Assembly: GCF_900590755.1 (NCBI RefSeq)
Contig: NZ_UUOC01000047.1
Location: 62,001 to 126,000, forward strand
Origin: Pseudomonas viridiflava
Lineage (GTDB): Bacteria > Pseudomonadota > Gammaproteobacteria > Pseudomonadales > Pseudomonadaceae
Direction: 5' to 3'
DNA: 64,000 bases
The first letter of the stretch is position 1. Every line of letters starts with the position of its first letter. The position numbers and the translations under genes are program-made. This document shows positions 7,621 to 16,370 of the stretch, piece after piece. Under the pieces are notes generated by a model. The model worked only from the letters and a program-made list of their open reading frames with translations. It had not been told where the DNA came from and did no database searches.

Positions 7621-8463
7621 ATGACCTTCAACTTGACCCGCCTGGAGCCTGTCGCGATTTCTGCACCGACACGCGAAGCGCTCCCCCAGACCGGCGACGC
7701 ACTCAATATTCTGGTTGTCGACGACCACCCCGCAAATTGCCTGCTGCTCTGTCAGCAACTGGAGTTTCTCGGCCATCGCTGCGCGGTCGCCGAGCACGGT
7801 GCCCAAGGGTTGGCGCTGTGGCTGAAGGATCATTTCGATCTGGTCGTCGCCGACTGCAACATGCCGATCATGAATGGCTACGACCTGACACGGGCGATTC
7901 GCGCCCACGAGCAGTCCCATGAACTCCAACGCTGCGCCATCTGGGGCTTCACCGCCAATGCTCAACCCGAAGAGAAGCAACGCTGCCGGGAGGCAGGCAT
8001 GGACGATTGCCTGTTCAAACCTATTAGCCTGACGTCACTGAGCGAGCGCCTGAACCAGATTCACCCTTTTGCTGCATCCCAGAACCCGATTGCGGATGTG
8101 CCCGCAACCACCCGGAACGAGACCTTCAATATGGGAAGCGTGCACGCACTGACCGGCGATCGTCCGGACATGATTCGCCACCTGCTTGAACAATTGCTGC
8201 GTAGCAGTCAGGAAGATCGTCACGAACTTGACCAGCTTGGCCCTCAGAGCAACTGCTCGGTTCAAAGCCAAATGGCACACAAGATAAAAGGCGCCGCGCG
8301 GATCATCCGGGCAGAAAGTGTGATCGAGGCGTGTGAAGCAATGGAAGCTGCGTGTGCCGATACCGCGCCTTCGAAGGTTATCGACGAATGCCGACAGGCG
8401 ATGATTAGCGCCATGGCTGATCTTGAGCGGACATTACAGGAAGAGTTGGCCAGAACGGCCTGA
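7603..8463 (+). pseudogene. Hybrid histidine kinase, 3' fragment (receiver + HPt)
   Basis: The frame reads GTQVHMTFNL, like the end of a histidine-kinase ATPase domain (G-T box), then a receiver domain (ILVVDDHPAN, phospho-acceptor Asp in VVADCNMP, Lys in FKPIS), then an HPt domain with the phospho-histidine in MAHKIKGAARII. This is the tail of an EvgS/BvgS-type unorthodox sensor kinase. The sensor, dimerisation and most of the catalytic domains are lacking because the gene is cut at the prophage junction. A GTG at 7615 or ATG at 7621 could start a receiver-HPt protein, but no ribosome-binding site is evident. Confidence 0.8.
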
Positions 8464-8496
8464 AGATCGATGCTGCGGGCAAAATACTACAGGTGA

Positions 8497-8527
8497 CCAA
8501 GCGGCAGGCATGGCGCCTGCCGCTTGT
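8497..8527. terminator. Bidirectional terminator hairpin
   Basis: A perfect 11-bp stem AAGCGGCAGGC / GCCTGCCGCTT (8499-8509 and 8515-8525) lies between the converging kinase fragment and yggL. Confidence 0.65.
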
Positions 8528-8531
8528 GACA

Positions 8532-8876
8532 TCAGGCTACCGAGTTGATCGGTGTTTCCGGATGCCAGGCGTCCATCAGCGGGCTGACTTCAACCTTGGT
8601 CAGTTCGCTGCGGCCCTTGAGCCAGCCTTCAACGACTGCACGTTGCTCTTCAGTCACCGAGCCGCGCTTGGCGAGGCAAACCAGACCGAAGTCATCACCG
8701 CCAACATAGTCCAGACCATTGGCGTCCATGGCTTCTGTCAGGAAAGCGTCGAGGAATGCGTCGATCGCCTGATCGTCCAGATCTTGCTTGAAGTCCAGGT
8801 TCAGCTCAAAACCCAGCTCCTGGAATTCATCCACGCAGAGTTTTTTGCGCAGACGGCGGGAACGGTTAGTGGCCAT
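8532..8876 (-). CDS. yggL: YggL family protein (DUF469)
   Basis: The 114-residue product starts MATNRSRRLRKKLCVDEFQE, the hallmark N-terminus of the YggL/DUF469 family, found across gammaproteobacteria; E. coli YggL is about 108 residues and has been linked to the 50S ribosomal subunit. The basic N-terminus is followed by an acidic alpha/beta domain (DFKQDLDDQAIDAFLDAF). I chose the ATG at 8876 because it matches the family start and has AGGA upstream; the five-residue longer frame does not. A strong hairpin separates it from the upstream kinase fragment. Confidence 0.88.
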   Translation of the reverse strand: MATNRSRRLRKKLCVDEFQELGFELNLDFKQDLDDQAIDAFLDAFLTEAMDANGLDYVGGDDFGLVCLAKRGSVTEEQRAVVEGWLKGRSELTKVEVSPLMDAWHPETPINSVA

Positions 8877-8891
8877 TGGGACAATCCTCAT

Positions 8892-9159
8892 AAGTAATAT
8901 CGGGCGGCACTTTATCAGTTTGGACGGGTAAATGCCCGTCTAACAGACTATCTGACGACAAGCCCGTCCCTTGATTGCAAAAAATTCACCACCGGCACCT
9001 TAGGGCAGAGCGCAAGTCAGCCAGCGTTGGGGCATAATGCGTCGGTATTTTCAGACGTATTCGACATTTTTCGCGACACTATTTGAGTTACCGCTATCTT
9101 TTATCGAGGGAATCCATCCATGCCCTCTCGTTTCCCGTCTTGCAGTAGGGTTTTATTGA
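8892..9159. other. yggL-dacB divergent intergenic region
   Basis: No gene is seen. It holds a short hairpin GACGGG-N6-CCCGTC (8923-8940) and must contain the promoters of the divergent yggL and dacB genes; I cannot point to a convincing -35/-10 pair. Confidence 0.4.
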
Positions 9160-10629
9160 ATGATCAAATCATTGCGTCCATTGTTTTTTGCCACCCTCCT
9201 TTTCCCATTGGCGATGCCGGTACACGCAGAGCCGATCAACACTTCACTCCCTCCCAAGATTCAGCAAGCGCTCAAGGCCAGCAAGCTCGGTAACGATGCA
9301 CTGTCGCTGGTAATGCTACCGCTCAACGGCCCGGGAACTCCGACCGTGTTCAACGCAGATGTATCCGTGAACCCGGCTTCGACCATGAAGCTGGTGACCA
9401 CTTACGCTGCGCTGGAAATGCTCGGCCCGACCCACCAGTGGAAAACCGAATTCTTCACTGACGGCACGCTCAATAACGGCGTACTTCGCGGCAACCTCTA
9501 CCTCAAAGGTGGCGGTGACCCCAAATTGAACATGGAAAAACTCTGGCTGCTGATGCGTGATCTGCGTGCCAACGGCGTGCAGCAGGTCACCGGTGATCTG
9601 GTGCTCGATCGTAGCCATTTCGTACAGCCGCAACTGCCGGTGTTCGATGACGACGGCAACGACAAGAACAAGCCTTTCCTGGTCAAGCCCGATTCGTTGA
9701 TGGTCAACCTCAAGGCGCTGCGTTTTGTGACCCGCAACGATGGCGGCAAGGTGCTCGTATCAGTCGAGCCACCCATCGCCAGCATCCGTATCGACAATCA
9801 GGTCAAGGCCGTTGCCTCGAAACAATGTGCCGGTGACGTGCGCTATAACCCGGTGCCACAGGTAGATGGCAGTGTTCTGGTCACCGTCAGCGGCCAGTTG
9901 GGCGATGGCTGCAACTCGCAAACCTACCTGTCACTGCTTGACCACCCGACTTACGCCGCAGGCGCAGTCCGCGCCATCTGGCAGGAACTGGGCGGCAGCA
10001 TTCTGGGCAAGGACCGCGTCGACGTAGTACCGGGCAGTGCCAAGCTGCTGGCCAAGGCCTTCTCCCCCGATCTGGTTGAAGTCATCCGCGACATCAACAA
10101 GTTCAGTAACAACACCATGGCCCAACAGCTGTTCCTCAGCCTGGGCTCTGAGTTCCGCAACGAAGCCGACGGTGATGATGCGAAGGCAGCACAACGGGTG
10201 ATCCGCCAATGGCTGGCGAAAAAAGGCATCACCGCGCCTCATCTGGTCATGGAAAATGGTTCGGGGTTGTCACGAGCCGAACGGGTCAGCGCCCGGGAAA
10301 TGGCGATCATCCTGCAAGCTGCATGGAAGAGCCCTTATGCTGCGGAGTTCATGAGCTCAATGCCGTTGGCGGGTATGGACGGCACCATGCGCAAACGCCT
10401 CAAGCGCACCCCGCTGTTGGGTGAAGCTCATATCAAGACCGGCACACTCAACACTGTGCGCGCCATCGCAGGCTTCAGCCGCGATAGCAATGGCAATACC
10501 TGGGCGGTCGTCGCCATCCTCAACGACCCTCGTCCTTGGGGTGCGTCATCGGTACTGGATGAGGTGTTGGTCGAGCTGTATCGCCAGCCGAAGCTGGCGA
10601 ACAACACGGTATCGATTCAGGCGCAGTAA
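9160..10629 (+). CDS. dacB: D-alanyl-D-alanine carboxypeptidase/endopeptidase PBP4
   Basis: A 489-residue class C-type low-molecular-mass penicillin-binding protein. A signal peptide (cleavage after VHA, about residue 23) exports it to the periplasm, where it trims and cleaves peptidoglycan stem peptides. The three active-site motifs are intact: S74-T-M-K77 (SxxK, nucleophile Ser74), S316-N-N318 (SxN) and K426-T-G428 (KTG). The length agrees with the family (about 475-490). The start follows an AGGG-containing leader. It stands alone, followed by a REP-type repeat before the convergent rlmL gene. Confidence 0.93.
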   Translation: MIKSLRPLFFATLLFPLAMPVHAEPINTSLPPKIQQALKASKLGNDALSLVMLPLNGPGTPTVFNADVSVNPASTMKLVTTYAALEMLGPTHQWKTEFFTDGTLNNGVLRGNLYLKGGGDPKLNMEKLWLLMRDLRANGVQQVTGDLVLDRSHFVQPQLPVFDDDGNDKNKPFLVKPDSLMVNLKALRFVTRNDGGKVLVSVEPPIASIRIDNQVKAVASKQCAGDVRYNPVPQVDGSVLVTVSGQLGDGCNSQTYLSLLDHPTYAAGAVRAIWQELGGSILGKDRVDVVPGSAKLLAKAFSPDLVEVIRDINKFSNNTMAQQLFLSLGSEFRNEADGDDAKAAQRVIRQWLAKKGITAPHLVMENGSGLSRAERVSAREMAIILQAAWKSPYAAEFMSSMPLAGMDGTMRKRLKRTPLLGEAHIKTGTLNTVRAIAGFSRDSNGNTWAVVAILNDPRPWGASSVLDEVLVELYRQPKLANNTVSIQAQ

Positions 10630-10630
10630 C

Positions 10631-10715
10631 GGTAGGAGCTGCCGAAGGCTGCGATTAGCGGCCTGTCAGGCAGACCGCTTTCGCGGCCGTCGTAACCTCC
10701 GACGGCTCCTACAGG
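10631..10715. repeat. REP-type intergenic repeat, copy 1
   Basis: An imperfect inverted repeat with outer arms GTAGGAGC ... GCTCCTAC and inner 'gccgaaggctgcg / cgcggccgtcgtaacc' blocks. It lies between the convergent dacB and rlmL genes. It belongs to the same family as 15066-15141, 29456-29531 and 33177-33262. Confidence 0.8.
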
Positions 10716-10729
10716 TCCAGCTTTGGTCC

Positions 10730-13000
10730 TTACTTCGCAGTGATCTTCCAGGCCCGGTGAATCTTGCTGTTACGCGCAAAATCCGGGTCGATGGTTTGCG
10801 CACTGATTTCTTCTACCGCATAGCGCTGGGCTAGATTTTCGTCCAGCACGAACTTGCGGAAGTTGTTCGAGAAATACAGCACGCCACCCGGCGCCAGCCG
10901 AGCCATCGCCAGGTCAAGCAACTGCACCTGATCGCGCTGCACGTCGAAGATGCCTTCCATGCGCTTGGAATTGGAGAACGTCGGCGGATCGATAAAGATC
11001 AGGTCGTACTCTTCGCGACACGCCTCCAGCCAGACCATCACGTCGCCCTGCTCCAACCGGTTCTTGTCGGAGAAGCCGTTCAGCGAGAGATTGCGACGCG
11101 CCCAATCCAGATAGGTACGCGACAAGTCGACGCTGGTGGTGCTGCGCGCGCCGCCCTTGGCTGCATGCACGCTGGCAGTCGCGGTGTACGAATACAAGTT
11201 GAGGAAGCGCTTGCCCGCCGCTTCACGCTGAATACGCATGCGCATGGCGCGGTGATCGAGGAACAGACCGGTATCCAGATAGTCGGTCAGATTGACCAGC
11301 AACTTGACGCCACCCTCGTTGACCTCCAGAAACTGCCCCTGAGCGCTCTGACGTTCATATTGCTTGGTGCCGCTCTGACGCTCGCGGCGCTTGATCACGA
11401 CGCGGTTCTTGTCGACATTCAGCGCCTGGGGAATAGCCGCCAACGCATCGAACAAACGCGCCGAAGCCTTTTCCGGATCAATCGACTTGGGCGCGGCGTA
11501 TTCCTGCACATGCACCCAGTCCTGATACAGATCGATGGCCAGGGAGTACTCCGGCATATCAGCGTCATACACGCGGTAGCAGTCGATACCGTCGCGACGG
11601 ACCCACTTGCCCAGAAGCTTGAGATTTTTCTGCAGACGATTGGCAAACATCTGCCCGCCTTCGCTCAAGCGCGGCTGCTCGACAACCACTGGAGCCGGTT
11701 TGATCGGGTTGCCATTCTTGTTGTACTTCTCGTACTTGCCGGGGGTAACCAGCGGGCTGGTGTCTTCGGACTCGACCTGTTCACGCTCGACCTGACGCTG
11801 CTCCGCAGTACGGCGCTCGCCTGTGACGAACTGATCTGGCACTACTTTGATCAGCAACAGCTTGCAAGGCAGCGCGCCGTTCCAGAACGCATATTGCTTG
11901 TGGCTACGGATACCCATGCGCTTGCCCAGATCCGGCGCACCGGTGAAGACGGCTGCCTCCCAGTTCATGCACGCCTGACGCAAACGCTCGCCGAGATTCT
12001 GATAGAGATACAACAGGCTCGCTTCGTCGCCCAGTCGCTCGCCGTAAGGAGGGTTGCAGATCACCAGGCCTTTCTGATTCTGGTCCGGGCGCGGCTCGAA
12101 GGTCGCGACTTCGCCCTGATAGACCTTGATCCACTCGCTCAGCCCGGCACGTTCAATGTTGTTACGGCCTGGCTGAATCAGACGCGGGTCCGCTTCATAA
12201 CCGCGAATCCACAGTGGTGGCTTGGCCAGACCCGCTTCAGCGCGGGCCAGCGCCTCGTCATGCAGTTTGCGCCACAGTGCCGGGACGTGACCCAGCCATG
12301 CGGAAAAGCCCCAGCGCTCGCGCTTCAGGTTCGGCGCGATATCCGCAGCGATCATCGCCGCTTCAACCAGGAACGTACCCACACCGCACATCGGGTCAGC
12401 CAGCGCCCCGCCTTCGGAGGCAATACGCGGCCAGCCGGCACGGATCAGGATGGCGGCGGCAAGGTTTTCTTTCAGCGGCGCAGCGCCCTGCTGCAAGCGG
12501 TAGCCACGCTGGTGCAGGCTATGACCGGACAGGTCCAGGGAAAGAATCGCCTCGCCACGGTCCAGACGCAAATGAACACGCAGGTCCGGATTGAGCTTGT
12601 CCACCGAAGGGCGTGAGCCGTCTGCGGTACGCAGCTTGTCGACGATAGCGTCCTTGACCTTCAACGCACCGAAATGGGTGTTATCGATGCCCGAGCCGTG
12701 CCCGCTGAACTCGACGGCCAGGGAACCGTCAGGCTCCAGATGATCATGCCAGTCGACGTGCAGGACGCCGTTGTACAGGTCCTCGGCATCCTTCATCGGG
12801 AAGCGCTTGAGTACCAACAGCACCCGGTTGGCCAGACGAGACCAGAGGCATAGGCGGTAGGCGGTCTCCATGTCGGCGCTGCCGCGAATGGCCGAGGTGT
12901 GTTCGCGGGTTTCCTCGAGGCCAAGCGCAGTGGCTTCCTCGGCAAGCAGCCCTTCCAGGCCTTTAGGGCAAGTGAGGAAAAGTTCGTAACGATCCGACAT
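10730..13000 (-). CDS. rlmL: Bifunctional 23S rRNA methyltransferase RlmKL
   Basis: The 756-residue product fuses two S-adenosylmethionine methyltransferases that modify 23S rRNA helix 74: the N-terminal half (THUMP domain plus RlmL) makes m2G2445 and the C-terminal RlmK half makes m7G2069 (E. coli numbering). Visible motifs are MCGVGTF (SAM site) and CNPPYGERLG in the first half and FIDPPTFSNSKRM in the second. I chose the ATG at 13000 (MSDRYELFLTCPKGLEGLLA), the conserved start with GGAA upstream, rather than the frame starting at 13036. Length matches homologues. Confidence 0.93.
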   Translation of the reverse strand: MSDRYELFLTCPKGLEGLLAEEATALGLEETREHTSAIRGSADMETAYRLCLWSRLANRVLLVLKRFPMKDAEDLYNGVLHVDWHDHLEPDGSLAVEFSGHGSGIDNTHFGALKVKDAIVDKLRTADGSRPSVDKLNPDLRVHLRLDRGEAILSLDLSGHSLHQRGYRLQQGAAPLKENLAAAILIRAGWPRIASEGGALADPMCGVGTFLVEAAMIAADIAPNLKRERWGFSAWLGHVPALWRKLHDEALARAEAGLAKPPLWIRGYEADPRLIQPGRNNIERAGLSEWIKVYQGEVATFEPRPDQNQKGLVICNPPYGERLGDEASLLYLYQNLGERLRQACMNWEAAVFTGAPDLGKRMGIRSHKQYAFWNGALPCKLLLIKVVPDQFVTGERRTAEQRQVEREQVESEDTSPLVTPGKYEKYNKNGNPIKPAPVVVEQPRLSEGGQMFANRLQKNLKLLGKWVRRDGIDCYRVYDADMPEYSLAIDLYQDWVHVQEYAAPKSIDPEKASARLFDALAAIPQALNVDKNRVVIKRRERQSGTKQYERQSAQGQFLEVNEGGVKLLVNLTDYLDTGLFLDHRAMRMRIQREAAGKRFLNLYSYTATASVHAAKGGARSTTSVDLSRTYLDWARRNLSLNGFSDKNRLEQGDVMVWLEACREEYDLIFIDPPTFSNSKRMEGIFDVQRDQVQLLDLAMARLAPGGVLYFSNNFRKFVLDENLAQRYAVEEISAQTIDPDFARNSKIHRAWKITAK

Positions 13001-13566
13001 GAATATTCCAGGGCCTGAGCCGTAAGCGGCGGGCAACGCATTGCCCGACCAGAGTTAAAACAGACGTCTTTCTTGGAGACCGCCTGCGTGGCACACAAGT
13101 CGTGCCGAGCCAGCACCTGAACCATCAAGGTAAAGTGCCAGCCTGTCCCGGCCACGTGGCCTAAGGACATTAGAAAAAATAACTATTGAGCATGACAACA
13201 GCGGCAATAAAAAGTCACATCGCGACCCTTCGTCGAATTACGGCTACTTGCACCCGGCCATCATTCGCATTTGCAACAGTGCCGCGACATCCTCTGCAAG
13301 CCTTGCCAATGAAGGCTTACAGAAATTATCAGTTTTGAAACACCTGTTTCTTATGTTCTGGTTAGCACAAATGTGACGTGCTTATGACAAAACGATCATT
13401 CACAGGGCCCGATCCATTGGTTAGAAATCACCACAGGTTGTCATCGCAACGGTGGCAACACCAAGCCCGCGACGCCGGCAGCGGGTACCAACGGCAGAAA
13501 ATTTTCTGCCCGACCTCGACATGAGGTCCCAGGGACATAACAGTCAACAAACGAGGGCAACACCCT
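13001..13566. promoter_or_regulatory. Long intergenic and structured leader upstream of rmf
   Basis: There is no gene in these 566 bases. Close to rmf are two adjacent hairpins: the perfect 18-base palindrome GGCAGAAAATTTTCTGCC (13493-13510) and GACCTC-gacat-GAGGTC (13512-13528). They are probably in the rmf mRNA leader, 40-75 bases before the start codon, and could control RMF synthesis or mRNA stability. The rlmL promoter must lie toward the left end. An unseen small RNA cannot be excluded. Confidence 0.45.
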
Positions 13567-13782
13567 ATGAGAAGACTTAAGCGTGATCCGTTGGAAAGAG
13601 CATTTTTACGCGGATATCAATTTGGTGTTCATGGTAAATCCCGTGAGCTTTGCCCCTTTACTCTACCGTCGGTGCGCCAAGCCTGGATCAATGGCTGGCG
13701 AGAAGGACGTGGCGACAACTGGGACGGTATGACCGGCACTGCGGGAATCCACAGACTCAACGAACTTCACGCGGTCGGATAA
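13567..13782 (+). CDS. rmf: Ribosome modulation factor
   Basis: A 71-residue basic protein starting MRRLKRDPLERAFLRGYQFG, with the conserved block PFTLPSVRQAWINGWREGRGD. RMF binds the 30S subunit and drives formation of inactive 100S ribosome dimers in slow growth or starvation. It is slightly longer than E. coli RMF (55 residues), as is usual in Pseudomonas. A GAGGG ribosome-binding site precedes the ATG and a strong terminator follows. Its neighbours rlmL and pyrD are the same as in other pseudomonads. Confidence 0.95.
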   Translation: MRRLKRDPLERAFLRGYQFGVHGKSRELCPFTLPSVRQAWINGWREGRGDNWDGMTGTAGIHRLNELHAVG

Positions 13783-13867
13783 TCAGGTTAATTTCCGACC
13801 AGTCCATCTAAAATTGTTGAAATCGATCTAAACCAGAAGCGTCCCATCCGGGCGCCGGGCGTAAAGC

Positions 13868-13901
13868 CCAAGGGGTTCCTTTTGGAACCCCTTTTTTTTG
13901 T
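13868..13901 (+). terminator. rmf terminator
   Basis: A perfect stem AAGGGGTTCC / GGAACCCCTT (13870-13879, 13884-13893) with a TTTT loop is followed by a T run. It may act in both directions between rmf and pyrD. Confidence 0.9.
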
Positions 13902-13927
13902 CCGGCGGCTTTTAATAACGAAGAGGC

Positions 13928-14953
13928 TTAGCCCTTAGGCATGGCTGCAATGGCGTCCACGGACTGCCGAATCAGCGCCGGGCCTTTGTATATGAAGCCT
14001 GAGTAGATCTGCACCAGACTGGCACCTGCGGCGATTTTCTCAGCCGCATGCTTGCCCTCTGTAATCCCGCCCGCTGCGATGATTGGCATCCGCCCCGCCA
14101 ATTTAGCCGCAAGCACCTTGACGGTGTGCGTGCTCTTCTCACGAACCGGAGCGCCGGACAACCCGCCCGCCTCATCGGCATGGGGCAAGCCTTCGACACC
14201 CTCACGACTGAGTGTGGTGTTGGTGGCGATCACCGCATCCATACCGGACTCGATCAGTGCTGCGGCGACCAGCACGGTTTCTTCGTCCGTCATGTCGGGG
14301 GCGATCTTGATCGCCAGCGGCACACGTTTGCCATGCTGCTGGGTCAGAACGTCCTGACGCACGCGAAGCGCCTCCAGCAATTGCTTGAGGGAGTCACCAA
14401 ATTGCAGGCTACGCAGACCGGGGGTGTTGGGTGAGCTGACATTGACGGTGACATAACTGGCGTGGGCGTAAACCTTATCCAGGCAGATCAGATAGTCATC
14501 CACAGCGCGCTCGACCGGCGTATCGAAGTTCTTGCCGATATTGATACCCAGGATGCCTTTGTAGCTGGCGGCCTGGACCCGGGTGACGAGGTTATCTACG
14601 CCGAGGTTGTTGAACCCCATACGATTGATGATCGCCTCGGCATGAGGCAGCCGGAAGATACGAGGTTTGGGGTTGCCCGGTTGCGGGCGTGGGGTCACGG
14701 TGCCTATTTCAACGAAGCCGAAACCCAACTGAGCGAAGCCATCGATCGCCGCACCGTTCTTGTCCAGCCCGGCCGCAAGCCCGACCGGATGGGGGAAGTC
14801 CAGCCCCATGACATTGACTGGCAAGCGCGCGGGCGCCTTGCTCAGCAAGCCGTTGAGCCCCAACCGACCACCAGCGCCGATCAGATCCAGCGACAGGTCG
14901 TGTGAGGTTTCCGGGGAGAGTTTGAACAGTAACTGGCGGGCCAGGTTATACAT
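13928..14953 (-). CDS. pyrD: Dihydroorotate dehydrogenase (quinone), class 2
   Basis: The 341-residue enzyme oxidises dihydroorotate to orotate in pyrimidine synthesis, passing electrons to ubiquinone at the membrane. The N-terminal amphipathic helix MYNLARQLLFKLSPETSHDL is the class 2 quinone-entry segment. The FMN/substrate loop NVSSPNTPGLR has the catalytic serine of this class, and GAGASLVQIYSGF is the C-terminal phosphate-binding loop. I chose the ATG at 14953 because class 2 enzymes start this way; the longer frame to 15028 adds residues not seen in the family. No strong ribosome-binding site is visible. Confidence 0.93.
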   Translation of the reverse strand: MYNLARQLLFKLSPETSHDLSLDLIGAGGRLGLNGLLSKAPARLPVNVMGLDFPHPVGLAAGLDKNGAAIDGFAQLGFGFVEIGTVTPRPQPGNPKPRIFRLPHAEAIINRMGFNNLGVDNLVTRVQAASYKGILGINIGKNFDTPVERAVDDYLICLDKVYAHASYVTVNVSSPNTPGLRSLQFGDSLKQLLEALRVRQDVLTQQHGKRVPLAIKIAPDMTDEETVLVAAALIESGMDAVIATNTTLSREGVEGLPHADEAGGLSGAPVREKSTHTVKVLAAKLAGRMPIIAAGGITEGKHAAEKIAAGASLVQIYSGFIYKGPALIRQSVDAIAAMPKG

Positions 14954-15065
14954 GGGCGGGCGCGGCTCGTGAAAAGCTGAATTCAGGGCGGCGATTATAG
15001 ACGGCTTGGGCGGTTCCACGCGAGGCATGTGCGCAGGTTTTGACGGTGACTAAGCGCCCGGTCCT

Positions 15066-15141
15066 TGTAGGAGCTGCCGGAGGCTGCGAAAAGCGGCGTG
15101 ATAATCAAATTGCCTTCGCAGCCTTCGGCAGCTCCTACAGG
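15066..15141. repeat. REP-type intergenic repeat, copy 2
   Basis: Nearly perfect inverted repeat: TGTAGGAGCTGCCGGAGGCT ... AGCCTTCGGCAGCTCCTACA with a central AT-rich loop. It lies between pyrD (start side) and the oprF terminator. Confidence 0.85.
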
Positions 15142-15176
15142 GGTCGTCGCTGTCATGCGGCAAATCGCAGGCAAAG

Positions 15177-15206
15177 AAAAGCCCGGCATAAGCCGGGCTT
15201 TTCTAT
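15177..15206 (-). terminator. oprF terminator
   Basis: AAAAGCCCGGC-ataa-GCCGGGCTTTT is a symmetric hairpin with A and T runs on both sides, 23 bases beyond the oprF stop. Confidence 0.9.
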
Positions 15207-15228
15207 TGAAGCGAGGAAAGCAGGCTAA

Positions 15229-16263
15229 TTACTTAGCTTGTGCTTCAACTTCAGCTTCTACGCGACGGTTTACTGCGCGGCCAGCGTCAGTTGCGTTATC
15301 AGCAACTGGGCGGGATTCGCCGTAACCAACCGAGTTTACGCGGCTAGCGCCAACACCGTACTGGTTAACCAGAACCTGTTTAACGGCGTTTGCACGACGC
15401 TCGGACAGTTTCTGGTTGTAAGCGTCAGGACCGACGGAGTCAGTGTGACCTTCAACAGTGGTGGTGGTGGATGGGTACTGTTGCATGAAGTCAGCGAGGT
15501 TCTTGATGTCGCCGTAGCTGTTAGGCTTGACTACGGATTTGTCGAAATCGAACTTCACGTCCAGCTCAACACGTACAACTTCAGCAACTGCTGGGCAGCC
15601 ATCAGCGTCAACGGTAACGTTGGCTGGGGTGTCCGGGCACTTGTCGACGTTGTCGCACACGCCGTCGTTGTCGCTGTCGGAGCACACTTCAGCTACTGGA
15701 GCTGGTGCTGCTTCAACTTTCTTGGAGCCGCCACCGAAGTTTACGCCGATACCGACGCTTGGAGCCCACTCGGTGTCGCCTTGGTCGATGTTGTACTGAG
15801 CTTCAACGCCAGCACGGGCATAGAAGTTGTCAGTGAAGTACAGCTTCGCGCCGCCGCCAACATTGGCGAAGGTGGAGCCGTTACGACCGCCACGGCCGTC
15901 TTGGCCCAGGCTCTGGTCGGAGAAACCAGCCGAAACGTACGGACGCAGCATGTCGCCCGGGTTGTTGAAGTGGTACAGAGCGTCCAGAGCTGTGTTCGAG
16001 CCCTTGATGTTCTTACCGCTGTCGCTACGCACGTTGTGGACTTCGTCGTAACCCAGACGTACTTCAACGTCGTCGGTCAGGAAGTAGCCTACGGAGCCGC
16101 CGAACAGGTTGCCGTCGTTTTTAAAGTTACGGGCGCTGTCGTAGTACTCTTTCTTGGCGAAGCCTTCGATTTCGACTGCGCCTTGGCCTTGAGCCAGAGC
16201 GCCGAAAGATGCCGCGGCAACAATAGTACCAATGGCCAAGCCCAAGGTGTTTTTCAGTTTCAT
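15229..16263 (-). CDS. oprF: Major outer membrane porin OprF
   Basis: The 344-residue OmpA-family protein is the main structural porin of Pseudomonas. A 24-residue signal peptide ends ALA|QGQG. Residues about 25-180 form the N-terminal eight-stranded barrel. A Pro/Ala linker and a four-cysteine region (CSDSDNDGVCDNVDKCPDTP and a later C) follow. The C-terminal OmpA peptidoglycan-binding domain has the block VEGHTDSVGPDAYNQKLSER. It is transcribed downstream of sigX, with a hairpin in the 107-base gap and a strong terminator after it. Residue pattern and length are typical of non-aeruginosa Pseudomonas. Confidence 0.98.
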   Translation of the reverse strand: MKLKNTLGLAIGTIVAAASFGALAQGQGAVEIEGFAKKEYYDSARNFKNDGNLFGGSVGYFLTDDVEVRLGYDEVHNVRSDSGKNIKGSNTALDALYHFNNPGDMLRPYVSAGFSDQSLGQDGRGGRNGSTFANVGGGAKLYFTDNFYARAGVEAQYNIDQGDTEWAPSVGIGVNFGGGSKKVEAAPAPVAEVCSDSDNDGVCDNVDKCPDTPANVTVDADGCPAVAEVVRVELDVKFDFDKSVVKPNSYGDIKNLADFMQQYPSTTTTVEGHTDSVGPDAYNQKLSERRANAVKQVLVNQYGVGASRVNSVGYGESRPVADNATDAGRAVNRRVEAEVEAQAK

Positions 16264-16322
16264 CCGTTAAATCCCCATCTGGTGATTGTAAAGCAGTCCC
16301 ACGTATCCGGGGACAACTCATC

Positions 16323-16344
16323 GGCAAGTCTATCAGAACTTGCC
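16323..16344 (-). terminator. Hairpin in the sigX-oprF gap
   Basis: GGCAAGT (16323-16329) and ACTTGCC (16338-16344) form a 7-bp stem. There is no T run after it on the minus strand, so it would attenuate rather than stop sigX read-through into oprF. Confidence 0.4.
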
Positions 16345-16370
16345 TGCTCGTTAGAGATATTTGCACCGAG

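Noticed and set aside
7435..7980. 181-aa minus-strand frame across the prophage/kinase junction
   Set aside because: It is out of frame with the tape-measure fragment and antisense to the receiver domain; a chance frame.
11165..12616. 483-aa plus-strand open frame opposite rlmL
   Set aside because: It is a shadow frame created by the high third-position GC of rlmL, whose protein is clearly conserved; no ribosome-binding site or domain.
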